DNA from: Dunaliella salina
Taxonomy: Eukaryota; Chlorophyta; Chlorophyceae; Chlamydomonadales; Dunaliellaceae
Assembly: GCA_002284615.2 (NCBI GenBank)
Contig: MU069687.1
Coordinates: forward strand, 379,297-391,797
DNA: 12,501 nucleotides
Reading direction: 5' to 3'
Positions 1 to 9,299 of the stretch are shown here, in pieces (position 1 is the first letter of the stretch; each line of letters begins with the position of its first letter). Position numbers and translations under genes: made by a program. The notes beneath the pieces were generated by a model. That model ran no database searches. It was given only the letters and a program-made list of their open reading frames with translations, and was not told the origin of the DNA.

Positions 1-7
1 GTGTGTG

Positions 8-64
<57 letters not shown>

Positions 65-100
65 GTGTGTGTGTGTGTGTGCGCGTGCGCGCACGAGCGC
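1..100. repeat. (GT)n microsatellite with GC-alternating tail
   Basis: An alternating GT array with two single-base interruptions runs to about base 81 and passes into GCGCGTGCGCGCACG. It lies at the window edge, so its full length is unknown. It is probably in the intron upstream of the exon at 230. Reading frames across it give only Cys-Val or His-Thr runs and are not genes. Confidence 0.95.
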
Positions 101-229
101 TTACATGCGCGCTTGCAGGTCCCTTATGGTGTTTTGAGCTGCAGATGGTGGGCAAATGCGTCTTGCAGCCGGTCATGCTCCACTTGCTGAAAGCCAATGC
201 CTTCCCTACCCCCTGCAAAAATGCTGCAG

Positions 230-360
230 GTGTTTGAGCAGGTGATGGTGGGCATGTACATCTTCCAGCTGTCCATGATTGGCCTGCTGTCTGTCAAGCA
301 CTTCCCCTACTCGCCGCTGCTGCTGCCTTGCTTTGTGGGCACGATGGTGTTCCATGCCAG
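230..360 (+). CDS. OSCA-like channel exon: last two transmembrane helices
   Basis: The exon starts after the acceptor GCTGCAG at 223-229 and reads from GTG 230 in phase 0. It encodes 43 residues plus two bases of the next codon. The residues begin VFEQVMVGMYIFQLSMIGLL, a hydrophobic helix, then a short VKHFPYS loop, then a second helix PLLLPCFVGTMVFHA. The 'QVMVG.YIFQL.MIGLL..K' pattern followed by 'LL.P....T..FH' is typical of the C-terminal end of the RSN1_7TM/DUF221 membrane domain. The donor is AG|GTGGGT at 361. The upstream start could differ by a few codons because several CAG trinucleotides lie before it. The family call is from recalled patterns, not a search. Confidence 0.68.
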
Positions 361-1079
361 GTGGGTCCCACATGTCCGTCAGTGTGTGATCATGTTGTGT
401 GCCCTCACGTACCCGGGGTGTTTTGTGCATTAAGTGTCCATGTGCTGTGGTCATCCGGCTTGCAAACATGCAGCATGCCCTCATACACGCCGCGCAGAGG
501 TCATGCAAGAAGCGTCCTCTTGTGGTATCCCACTCGTCCAGTGTGCGATCATGTAGTGTGCCCTCACGCATGCAGTGTGGTTGTGCAGTCAGAGTCCATG
601 TGGTCCTCCGGTGTGTGCAATCATGCAGCATGCCCTCACATACGCGCGGCAGAGGTCGTGCAATAAGTGTCCCTGTTGGCATACACAACCATGCATCCCA
701 ACCATCCCGAGTGTGACCATGCAGTGTGCCTTCACATACGCAGTGTGGTCGTGCAAGAAGTGTCCATGCAGTGTGGTTGTTCTGTGTGTGGTCGTATGAT
801 GTGCTCTCACATATGCAATGTGGTCGTGCACAGCGTGCCTACGAGGTGTGAACAGTGGGCTGTGTGTGATTGTGTTGTGTGCCATTCCAAGTGCAGGATG
901 GTCTGGCACTGTGTGTTGATGGGCTTTGGTCAGTGGGCAGTGTGTGATCGTGCAGGCTGCCCTCACTCATTCAGTGTGGCCGTGCACAAAGTGTCCATGT
1001 AGTTAGTGTTCGTCACGTGTGATTGTGCAGGCTGCCCTCACACACGCCCTGTGGTCATGCACTGCGTGTGTGTGTGTGG

Positions 1080-1150
<71 letters not shown>

Positions 1151-4017
1151 CGCGCGCGCGTGCGCTCATAAGGTGTGGTCAGTGGGCAGTGTGTGATTGT
1201 GTAGAGTGCCATCTCATGTGCAGGGTGGTCGTGCACTGTGTGTTCTTGGGTGGTCATCAGTGGGCAGTGTGTGATTGTGTAGAGTGCCATCTCATGTGCA
1301 GGGTGGTCGTGCATTGTGTGTAAACGAGGTGTGGTCAGTGGGCAGTGTGTGAGTGTGCAGTGTGCTATCTTATGTGCGGGGTGATCGTGCACTGTGTATC
1401 CGTAAGGTGTGGTCAGTGGGCAGTGTGTGAACGCGCAGGCTGCCCGCACACATGCAGTGTGGTCGTGCTATAAGTGGTCAAGTGTGCAATCCTACAGTGT
1501 GCTGTCTGGTGTGCGAGGTGGTCGTGCACTGTGTGTTCATAAGGTGTGGTCAGTGGGCGCTGTGTGAACGCGCAGGCTGCCCTCACACATACAGTGTGGT
1601 CGTGCTACAAGTGGTCAAGTGTGCAATCCTACAGTGTGCTGTCTGGTGTGCAGGGTGGTCGTGCACTGTGTGTTCATGAGGTGTGGTCAGTGGGCGCTGT
1701 GTGACAGTGCAGTGTGCCATCTCATCTGCGGGATGCCCTTGCATGAGCTCGTGGCAATCACATCAAGAGCACGCGGGTGCTTCAGTCTGGTACACACATG
1801 CATCAGCAAATCCTCTCCAAGATCATTGATAATAGGAGGGAGCAAGCTCGTGTATGCATACAGACAGGAGGGAGCATGCGCGAGTAGATGCCCATGATGT
1901 GAGTGCTGCGCAGCAGGGAACGCATGCTCCAGACAGTGTAGAACAAGAGGCTCCATAATGTCCAAAACAGAGAGAAAATTCAAATTGAGTTTGCACAACT
2001 TTATAATTTTGCATACATACACAACATGAGGCACATTCATGTAATGCCATGCATGCTTGGAGTGCTGTATTCGTGGGATACATCGCCTTTTGGTACGCCA
2101 AGCCAAACCATTTTGGGGAGGTGCTGCTGCTAACATTCATGCCCTGTATGCTGCCTGTCCCTGCAGCACGCGCACCCTCATGCGCAGACCTTACCGAGTG
2201 ACAAGTCTGCATGATGCGGCCGTGCTGGACATGCATGACAAGGTGTGTTCAAGGGAGTGAGGATGTGCTTGTCGAAGAGGTGTGTCCTTTGATTTGAGGG
2301 CTGGCCCAGTGACAGGTACTACTTCCAGGGCGCAAAAGCACCTCAAATCCGTGTTGTCGTACCTTAAACCTCTGGTAAAGCAAGTTAAGGACATATGTGA
2401 TGCAAGCCCTTGATAAGGAAGTGGTGAGCCGCTGCTGGTAGCAGCGGCTTGCCAGAGGAGCTCTTGTATATTTGCGCGTTTCCATCGATTGAAACTGTGA
2501 CCTTCTGCTGCATGAGGCCAATTTCCACTTCAATCACACTCACAAGTCTGGCAGGGCAGGCCAGAGGCCCTATGTATTTGGCAATCGTGCATGATTGCTA
2601 CTCATGTGTACATACACCCATCGAATGTGAACATTCAGGATGCGGATGTTGAGGAGGAGGGCACAAGGGAGCAGGTGCCTCCCTCTGAATTCTACCTGCC
2701 GCCCGTGCTTAAGGTAAGTGCCCTCGCATGGGTCCCATGCGACTTTTGCATTCAAAGGGATTTCTCTCTGAGCTTCAGGGTGAGACCAGGGAGGTGATGA
2801 GCATTGTTGGGGCATAAAGAGACCTTGCACCAAAAAGCTCTTGGTCAGTCCCTTGATGTACTCTCCTGAGTCAGGCCAAATTGTCAGTTGATGAGGAGCA
2901 TTATTCAAGCATCCAAAGACCTTGCACCAAAAGGCTTATGGTCGTCCCAGTGGCATTGCCCAACATACTCCAGTTGCTCCTTACGGAGTCTGACATCGCA
3001 GCATGATGGCCATCCTAAGTACAACTAAAGTCTGGAGCATGCTAGCAATACGAAGCATGTTTATAGGTTCCACCCTTGTGGGCCAAAATGGGTGGAAAAT
3101 CTCTACCCATTCTGGCCCGAGTGTCCCAGAGATGTTCCGTGTCCCAGAGGCACACGGAACATCTCTGTGTGCCATCTTTCCAACAAAACTCTCTGCATTA
3201 TGGACGTAAGAACATGTTCACAATGGCCAGAGAGGGCAAGGGTGCTTGGATTACTAATACTAATAATACGGCATTCCTAGGGACCTTTGATTTGCAGGTG
3301 TTCCCAGCTTGTTCTCTAATTTCTCTAATGCTTTCCTCAATCTGTGTGCTCTACCACATGTCGTTACATGAAAGGAAAAAAATAAAATGTTGCCACATCG
3401 TGTCTTCGTACTCATCTGTGATTTCGTTGCAGGTTAAGCCAGGTGACCTTGAACCTCTACTGCAGCAAGCCATGCAGCTGGACAGAGAGGTGAGGAATTG
3501 TGGTGGTAATTGTGGGTTTGTGGGGGAGTGAAGACGTGTTGTGTTTGTGTTGGTGGATGAGTGGCTTTGCCTTGATGCCTTGAATCCATCCATTGCTCTT
3601 GAGATGCTCTCAACATTCGTAGACCTGGGGTTGTGCCCTGCCCGGCCTTCCTTCTCTCCTGACAGAGCTTGGGGATGCTACCTTTTTATGCCTCGTGTAC
3701 AGCTCACCTTAGGCTGGATATGGGTGCAGCGACGTTGGGGGGGGGGGGCGCTAAGGGGGGGAGATCGTTTGATGTATCAGCTTCAGGTGGATGTACTAGC
3801 AGGGAGGAAAAGGGAAGGGGGGACATGTTTGTCTGATGTACCAGCTTCAGAAGCATTATCATGTTTTGTTTCATGAGAATGTGTCCCAGGGCTGGGTAGG
3901 TTGCTAGTGTGATGCATTTAGTGTGCCAAGTGCAAGCTCTTGAATGATTAGAAATTGTCGAACTACCCAACCCTTGTGCGTCCTGTGTCTCGTCTCCTGT
4001 TGCAGCTAGAATGGTGA
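230..4017 (+). CDS. OSCA/CSC1-like (DUF221) stress-gated cation channel, 3' part of gene, multi-exon
   Basis: This gene-level entry covers exons 230-360, 2167-2242, 2639-2713, 3433-3489 and a terminal exon that may be 4006-4017. The 5' part lies outside the window. The joined exons read without a stop. They encode two hydrophobic helices, then an RPYR..SLHDAAVLD segment, then an acidic tail. Helix pair plus RP...SL.DAA.LD matches the end of the membrane domain and start of the cytosolic tail of the OSCA/CSC1/TMEM63 family, which are mechanosensitive or osmosensitive cation channels of the plasma or internal membranes. Donors are GTGGGT, GTGTGT, GTAAGT and GTGAGG; every acceptor ends in CAG. 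Phases (0, 2, 0, 0, 0) are mutually consistent, which is the best support for the model. Channel activity is inferred from the family. The end of the gene is uncertain because three similar acceptors exist. Confidence 0.62.
380..1740. repeat. Degenerate intronic minisatellite, unit about 75-78 bp, with 137-bp higher-order copies
   Basis: The anchor CAGTGGGC recurs at 853, 931, 1180, 1258, 1336 and 1414, at an exact 78-bp step except where a (GT)n array interrupts. It then recurs at 1551 and 1688, at an exact 137-bp step. A second anchor, GCCCTCAC or close variants, recurs at 401, 477, 560, 632, 728, 803, 881, 959 and 1034, so older, more diverged units of 72-96 bp extend left. Units at 1181-1235 and 1259-1313 are identical over about 55 bases, showing recent duplication. 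The 137-bp unit is a 78-bp unit plus about 59 bp. There are no conserved spacers or palindromic repeats, so it is not a CRISPR array. Confidence 0.9.
1065..1166. repeat. (GT)n-(GC)n tract inside the minisatellite
   Basis: About 78 bases of alternating GT with one interruption (GGT at 1078-1080) pass directly into about 20 bases of alternating CG/GC. It lies inside the minisatellite between the units at 1034 and 1180, lengthening that interval to 249 bp between CAGTGGGC anchors. Such purine-pyrimidine alternation is a classic Z-DNA-prone sequence; formation in the cell is not shown by the sequence. Confidence 0.95.
2167..2242 (+). CDS. OSCA-like channel exon: start of cytosolic C-terminal tail
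   Basis: The exon follows CCCTGCAG at 2166. Its first base completes the codon begun by the AG at 359-360, giving Ser, and 25 codons follow: TRTLMRRPYRVTSLHDAAVL and then DMHDK. An arginine-rich RP motif followed by SL.DAA.LD..D is the usual sequence just after the last helix in algal and plant OSCA/CSC1 proteins. The donor is AAG|GTGTGT at 2243. Phase agreement with the previous exon (2+1) and the next one (0) supports the model. Confidence 0.65.
2243..2638 (+). other. Intron of the OSCA-like gene, no other content seen
   Basis: This 396-bp stretch is bounded by GTGTGT and ACATTCAG. It contains a small GC-rich inverted motif (GAGCCGCTGCTGGTAGCAGCGGCTT, near 2427-2451), a hairpin with arms of about 11 bases. 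No coding segment is recognised in either strand. Confidence 0.55.
2639..2713 (+). CDS. OSCA-like channel exon: acidic tail
   Basis: The exon starts after ACATTCAG at 2638 and stays in phase 0 for 25 codons. They begin DADVEEEGTREQVP and end FYLPPVLK. The donor is AAG|GTAAGT at 2714, the strongest in the gene. A run of acidic residues followed by a short 'Y.P..L' segment is common in the poorly conserved cytosolic tails of OSCA/CSC1 proteins, often as '(F/Y)..P.L'. The exon is short, and its support comes mostly from splice sites, phase and composition. Confidence 0.55.
3080..3118. repeat. Inverted repeat, hairpin 1 of a pair
   Basis: The arms are 3080-3093 (GGGCCAAAATGGGT) and 3105-3118 (ACCCATTCTGGCCC). 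They pair at 13 of 14 positions around an 11-base loop. It lies inside an intron of the OSCA-like gene, only 8 bases before a second, stronger hairpin. Confidence 0.9.
3127..3167. repeat. Inverted repeat, hairpin 2 of a pair (16-bp perfect stem)
   Basis: The arms 3127-3142 (CAGAGATGTTCCGTGT) and 3152-3167 (ACACGGAACATCTCTG) are perfectly complementary around a 9-base loop. With hairpin 1 it forms a compact double stem-loop of 88 bases in the intron. There is no T run after it and no coding function is implied. Confidence 0.95.
3433..3489 (+). CDS. OSCA-like channel exon: C-terminal helix
   Basis: The exon starts after CGTTGCAG at 3432 and stays in phase 0 for 19 codons, VKPGDLEPLLQQAMQLDRE, ending at the donor GAG|GTGAGG (3490). 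The sequence is predicted to be an amphipathic helix. It has no family-specific motif, so it is assigned to the gene by phase, splice signals and strand. It would be the penultimate coding exon. Confidence 0.5.
3490..4005 (+). other. Probable last intron of the OSCA-like gene
   Basis: It runs from GTGAGG to TCCTGTTGCAG at 4005, 516 bp. It contains a G12 run at 3737-3748, a second G7 run soon after, and a short direct repeat TGATGTA(T/C)CAGCTTCAG near 3770 and 3834. The open frame across 3541-3876 has no recognisable protein signature, and I treat it as non-coding. Confidence 0.45.
4006..4017 (+). CDS. Candidate terminal exon of the OSCA-like gene (Leu-Glu-Trp-stop)
   Basis: After the acceptor TCCTGTTGCAG the phase-0 frame reads CTA GAA TGG TGA, ending the protein at once. 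Two alternatives exist. One is at 4403, also after TCCTGTTGCAG, reading LERWPPSL-stop at 4427-4429. The other is at 4538, after TACTTGCAG, reading LEGASSSSKH-stop. All three begin CT(A/G)GA(A/G). The first two are clearly copies of one another. I cannot tell which is used, and no canonical TGTAA polyadenylation signal was found nearby. Confidence 0.3.
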   Translation, partial: LEW

Positions 4018-5725
<1,708 letters not shown>

Positions 5726-6387
5726 TCACTTCTACTATACATAGTCCGCACAGCCATAATCCCTAGCCTTGCATACTCTTTTGCAGTAACTCCCTGCACC
5801 CCTACTGACCTTATTATCTGGGACACCATGATAGACAGAATGGTCAAACACAAACACAAACTCTTGAAAAGCACAGCTGCAGCAATGGTCCGTGAAGATT
5901 CAGATAATTTTGGACTAGGACGCACTTCAAGCTATGTAGAGTATTAAGACGCCAGGGCTTTTCTCTCTCTTCCAGCCTTGAGGACCCCTCAGCAAGACAC
6001 CGCACAGTTAGCCTCAACCTGCTAACTAAGCAGATAGAAATCCTCAATACTTTGTCTGAAACCTACCTCACCAAACGAGAAAAAACAAATCTGCACGTTA
6101 AACATCAGCTCAACTATAGCATGCGCGCCCGCCAGCTGACTAGCATGCATTCCAGCAAGCTCCATCTCATGAAAAATGGCGCTAGTGTGTTCAAGGAGGA
6201 ACTAGAGCACATTTGTGAAGCCCTCACCTTGCACAAACCTCCTCACAACCTCCCTAATCTCATCACCTGCATTTTGCAACCTCTGCTGAATATGCAACCT
6301 CTGCTGAATATGGGAATCAGCGGGCTACGCAAGCTTACATCTCGTCGCAAAAATCGCATCATCTCAGTTTCTCAACTTCAGGCTTAA
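5726..6387 (+). pseudogene. Reverse transcriptase C-terminal (thumb/connection) fragment
   Basis: One frame (5726-5947) reads a segment containing RTAIIPSLAYSFAV, then a WD at the start of a helix, K-H-K-H-K-L, AAMVRED, DNFGLGRTS and VEY before TAA 5945. After a shift near 5965 the next frame gives SLEDPSARHRTVSLNLL, TKQIEILNTL and SMRARQL, and ends at TAA 6385. The order 'P-x-L-x-Y...wD...K...T..am...D..FGLG..S..vEY' is what follows the catalytic core in non-LTR reverse transcriptases: the thumb helices. The palm with its (F/Y)xDD motif is missing upstream, so this piece cannot polymerise. Assignment is by pattern recognition. Retroviral or LTR-type RT is unlikely because the RNase H here is much farther downstream. 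Confidence 0.6.
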
Positions 6388-6740
6388 CATCCCAAGGTGA
6401 ACGATAAATGTAAAACTGCGCTTAACAGGCAGCTCTTGTCAACCTTGCTCCACAAAAAGAACTGAACACATCCTTAATCCAAAAGATCATTGCCTACAAA
6501 GTCCTCCCTACTCTCATCACCTGCATTATGCAACCTCTGCTGAATATGGGAATCAGCGGGCTACGTAAGCTTACATCTCGTCGCAAAACTCACGTTATCT
6601 CAGCTTCTCAACTTCAGGCTTGACACCCCAAGGTGAATGATAAATGTAAAACTGCGCTTAACAGGCAGCTCTTGTCAACCTTGCTCCACAAAAAGGACTG
6701 AACACATCCTCAATCCAAGAGATCATTGCCTACAAAAGCA
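6251..6740. repeat. Tandem duplication of about 236 bp
   Basis: Copy 1 is 6251-6504 and copy 2 is 6505-6740. They differ by about 14 substitutions, and copy 1 carries an extra 18 bp. The copies include the same end of the coding frame (SQLQA-stop). The stop is TAA in copy 1 and TGA in copy 2, which suggests the frame was already closed when the duplication happened. Both retain an open-looking VNDKCKTALNRQLLSTLLHKK just after the stop. Confidence 0.93.
6277..6312. repeat. 18-bp exact tandem duplication
   Basis: CAACCTCTGCTGAATATG occurs twice in a row (6277-6294 and 6295-6312) in copy 1 of the larger duplication and once in copy 2. It adds six residues without changing frame, so it arose after, or was not copied in, the larger duplication. 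Confidence 0.95.
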
Positions 6741-7066
6741 CGGAAGCAAATACCCTCCCAGTTTACCGTCGAATCAACAACACGCATGTGAGCGGCCTTA
6801 CCAACACTAGCATGGGTGGGGAACAGCCTCCCCACACCCAGATTTCCCAACGAGCAAACCTCCAACCTAGCTTCATCCCCCCCACTCAAGCAGTGCCACC
6901 GCCACAGCCTCGTTCCACATCTTTCTACACCCACGAACACACCGGACGCCACCTCAGACGTGCACTCAACCATCTTACACCCATTAATTGCCCTGGAACA
7001 CAACAACTTTCAAATGTAATGGATATGCACGTCAGAAATTTCCTGGCACGGTTGAAGAGCGGTTGA
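6671..7066 (+). pseudogene. Retroelement linker region, Pro/Thr/Asn-rich, truncated by an insertion
   Basis: The frame is open from CTT 6671 to the stop at 7064-7066. It reads LVNLAPQKGLNTSSIQEIIA, then YKSTEANTLPVYRRI, NNTHVSGLTNTS, and then a proline-rich low-complexity stretch. It starts within copy 2 of the 236-bp duplication, so it is joined to the RT remnant by a frameshift. The composition suggests a disordered linker in the polyprotein. Its end coincides with the GGTTGA-rich insertion, so the last residues come from that insertion. The region may also be the end of an independent protein; there is no enzymatic motif in it. Confidence 0.45.
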
Positions 7067-7967
7067 TGCGGTTGATGAGCGGTTGAAATTATTTCAACCG
7101 CCTTTCAACCGCAAGGGGTTGAATCAACCGTGCGGTTGAAATCAACCGCTTCAACCGCAATTCAACCGCACGGTAATGTTTGAACTTCAAGCTAAATTAA
7201 TCTGGAGGCTTGTTTGGCACATTTTGGGCAGAGTAAGCATAACTGATAGTAGCTTCTGTGTAAAATACCCTTGTTTGTTTGAATCTAGACATTTGTCACT
7301 GATTGGCAACTTGACAGACTCTGAAAGGGGTCTGATCAGAGGTATTCAGTGACTGAACAGTCTGAAATGGCCAAGGATCAGAGGGTCTGAATCAAAGGAA
7401 AAAGGGTCTGATTGGAGGTCTGGCTATTGACAGAATAGACACCTGTCTTGGATGGGATCAGAAACCTCTCTTAAATGAATTCAGACACCTGTCTTGGATG
7501 GAATCAGACAAAAAGGGCTTTGAAAAGGGTCTGAATCAGAGGTACACAGTGACAGCCTGAGAGCAGTAACAGATGCAAAAGGTGATGTGTTTTTTCATCT
7601 GCAACTGTTTAGCAAGCCAGACACTAAGGCTTATCCTCAGGATATGCACATGCACAGCATATGCCATGTGTCAGTGAATGGGTCATGTTAAAAGTATAAA
7701 TATTACACAAATCTCATTTTACACATACAGATCAAGGCCTAATGGTACAAAGGAAGAGGCATCAGGTCATCCCGGGTTCGGAATCTGTCTTGTACATTTC
7801 TAGCTCTGCTTTTCCCACTTTTCACTGTACGGTTGAAATCAACCGCAGTTTCAACCGCGATATTTCAACCGCAAACCTGCGGCTATTAACCAAATTTTCA
7901 ACCGCTCTTCCACCGCGGTTGATTTCAACCCATTCAACCGCTATTCAACCGAGGCGTGAAATGTCCG
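7033..7967. mobile_element. Non-autonomous foldback/MITE-like insertion with GGTTGA/TCAACC-rich ends
   Basis: The left end (7049-7173) has six GGTTGA and six TCAACC motifs. The right end (7830-7951) has two and seven. The outermost 40 or so bases form an imperfect inverted repeat: CAGAAATTTCCTGGCACGGTTGAA at 7033-7056 against the complement of TTCAACCGAGGCGTGAAATGTCCG at 7944-7967, 19 of 24 matching. No transposase is encoded within; the interior holds only repeated GGGTCTGA motifs. A target duplication is not clear. It interrupts the linker of the larger retroelement, so it came later. Confidence 0.65.
7174..7829. other. Interior of the foldback element: short repeats, no gene
   Basis: AGACACCTGTCTTGGATGG occurs at 7437 and 7483, 46 bp apart. 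A block of about 30 bases (GAAA(A)GGGTCTGA(A)TCAGAGGTA...CAGTGAC) occurs at about 7323 and 7521. GGGTCTGA appears about four times. No coding potential is seen on either strand. A weak tRNA B-box lookalike (GGTTCGGAATCT, 7776-7787) is noted and rejected elsewhere. Confidence 0.6.
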
Positions 7968-8508
7968 ACGCAATCACTGGAAGAGCCACTCAGCAAAAGA
8001 ACTCGCTCCCATGCTACACCCAACATCACTGCCACACAAGCTCTCCATCCCTCTGCAGGAAACTCACTGCAAGCCTGGATACTCTGGCTCCTGCCATACA
8101 AGATACTACTGCAAAAGGGCCACCCAGCAAACGCACACGCTCAGCATTGAGAAATACTCGTTCTTCCATGTCCCAATTCAGCCAGGCTAGCCCAAATGAT
8201 AGGTAAGGTAAGGTTACATTGCTATACCCGCCTACAAGGGCAGCTGACCAAATGATAGCAGTTCACATGCTTGTCTGAGCACTCCTCACCATATCCCTAC
8301 ACAGCCCAAACCCCCTAGCACTAACAACCAACATCAGACAGACGTTTGTCTCCACCCTCAAACACAAACTCTTTCTCCGCACAGCCTAGATACTCAAACA
8401 AACAGACCCAGAAAGAAGAGGCAACAAATGCTCCACACAGACAGAGATCATTTCTCCAGCCATCCACTCTTTAAGCTCCCTTTCCCAAGGCCCAAAAGCC
8501 TGGAAATA
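7956..8508 (+). pseudogene. Retroelement disordered linker with two PxSKRTRS motifs
   Basis: Three frames are needed. Frame 3 from 7956 has EEPLSKRTRSHATPN. Frame 2 then has KGPPSKRTRSALRNTRSS, ending at the TAA at 8204-8206. Frame 1 downstream has LDTQTNRPRKKRQQMLHTDR and ends at TAG 8509. The repeated PxSKRTRS (DNA about 7983 and 8117, 134 bp apart) is basic and could be a nuclear-localisation or DNA-contact segment, which is a guess. Removing the introner-like insert at 8203-8258 joins frame 2 to frame 1 without a stop. The region is low-complexity and basic and lies just before the PHD finger. Confidence 0.45.
8203..8258 (+). other. Introner-like insertion: 45-bp insert plus 11-bp target-site duplication, GT...AG bordered
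   Basis: CCAAATGATAG occurs at 8192-8202 and again at 8248-8258, flanking a 45-bp insert that begins GTAAGGTAAGGTTAC. The upstream copy ends in AG and the insert starts GTAAGG, giving AG|GTAAGG, a textbook donor. The downstream copy ends in AG, giving an acceptor. Removing 8203-8258 as an intron restores the target exactly. It also joins the upstream frame (…QASPND) to the downstream frame (…SSSHACLSTPHH…PRKKRQQ) with no stop, whereas leaving it in stops at TAA 8204. At 56 nt it would be a very short intron, and splicing is not demonstrated. Confidence 0.6.
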
Positions 8509-8617
8509 TAGGGAAAAACAGCTGAGAAACTTGCTAAAGAGACTATTGCTAGCCATGCTATCAGTTCCATCTTCTATCATGATTAAGGTGTTACTCGCAT
8601 AGATAATTGGAGGATTT

Positions 8618-9299
8618 TTGCAGAGGACAAGAAAGAACAATCAAGCTCCCCCCACCTCCAAGTGCAATATCACACGAATGATAATTGAAATATGGGCCCT
8701 GACACTTTTCAAACAAGCTAAACTTGTGCCTGGAGATGTCTCACCTGCTGCTCGCACTGATATTGAGTGTGCCTGCTGCCAAACATGCAATTACTACCAA
8801 AGTTATGAAACTGGAACCTCGGAGCATCCACATCCTGATATGTATGTTTGTGATGTGTGCCACCGGACGTACGCATTGGGGATGCATGAAGGAGCTTGGA
8901 TGCTACTCGGATGAGCAAAGACAAGAAATTGCAATAGCCGACACATGGGCATGTCCTGCCTGTGCAAACCTAAATGATGCCCAACAAGTTAAAAGAGAGC
9001 GGCAGACTAAACAAGAACTCAGGAGGGTCGCTTGGAAGCCCTCCTGGGAATCAGGGGATTTACAGGAGGCTTGGCCTAAATTTAAAGAGTGCTTGCTTAA
9101 GTTTGAAGCACAGCAGAGCGAGCCTCATCTCTCAAAACCCACAGCAAATTCTACCCTCTCAAATCTGGAAAGACAGGGCTTTGAAAAACCTACTGAAACC
9201 AATGTATGGCAGCAGAAATTGGACACAGAATTGCGCAACAAAATCACATTTGATACGAACCCCACTAATCCACAAGACATAAAGCCTACAGGTTCATGC
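8618..9299 (+). pseudogene. PHD finger and following linker of the retroelement polyprotein, frameshifted
   Basis: Frame 2 from 8618 reads TSKCNITRMIIEIW, then DIECACCQTC, then VCDVCHRTY. An extra G at about 8873 breaks it, and frame 3 continues HWGCMKELGCY, then WACPACANLND. Together these give Cys-x2-Cys (8777, 8786), Cys-x2-Cys (8849, 8858), His-x2-Cys (8874, 8883) and Cys-x2-Cys (8952, 8961), a C4HC3 PHD finger with its conserved Trp before the last pair. PHD fingers bind histone H3 tails. In a retroelement this could steer integration or serve a chromatin function, which is inference. After it come the W.PSWE and FDTNPTNPQ segments in an unrecognised linker. The frame has no upstream Met consistent with a start, so it is internal to a larger protein. 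Confidence 0.7.

Larger units (their letters stand above)
361..2166 (+). other. Long intron (1.8 kb) of the OSCA-like gene, filled with tandem repeats
   Basis: The intron runs from GTGGGT at 361 to CCCTGCAG at 2166. Most of it (about 380-1740) is a minisatellite with an embedded microsatellite, each annotated separately. The remaining 1740-2166 is unique AT-richer sequence with no gene that I can see. Long frames on both strands here are products of the repeats. Confidence 0.6.
2714..3432 (+). other. Intron of the OSCA-like gene with an internal duplication and paired hairpins
   Basis: This 719-bp intron runs from GTAAGT to CGTTGCAG. A block of about 30 bases (GACCTTGCACCAAAA...GGTC) occurs at about 2820 and again at about 2921, roughly 100 bp apart. 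Two adjacent hairpins follow at 3080-3167 and are annotated separately. No coding segment is recognised. Confidence 0.55.

Noticed and set aside
1003..1449. Long open frames with Cys-Val or His-Thr runs and many His codons, here and at 1-237, 206-688, 589-966 and 5162-5417
   Set aside because: They are translations of (GT)n arrays and of the 78-bp minisatellite. Open frames occur on both strands over the same bases and carry no domain.
380..1740. CRISPR-like array
   Set aside because: Units are contiguous degenerate tandem repeats without unique spacers, inside a eukaryotic intron.
3541..3876. 111-codon frame in the last intron
   Set aside because: It crosses G12 and G7 runs, has no known domain and lies between well-supported splice sites.
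7735..7790. tRNA or SINE promoter (B-box-like GGTTCGGAATCT)
   Set aside because: No convincing A box or cloverleaf could be drawn, and it sits inside the foldback element without a SINE tail.
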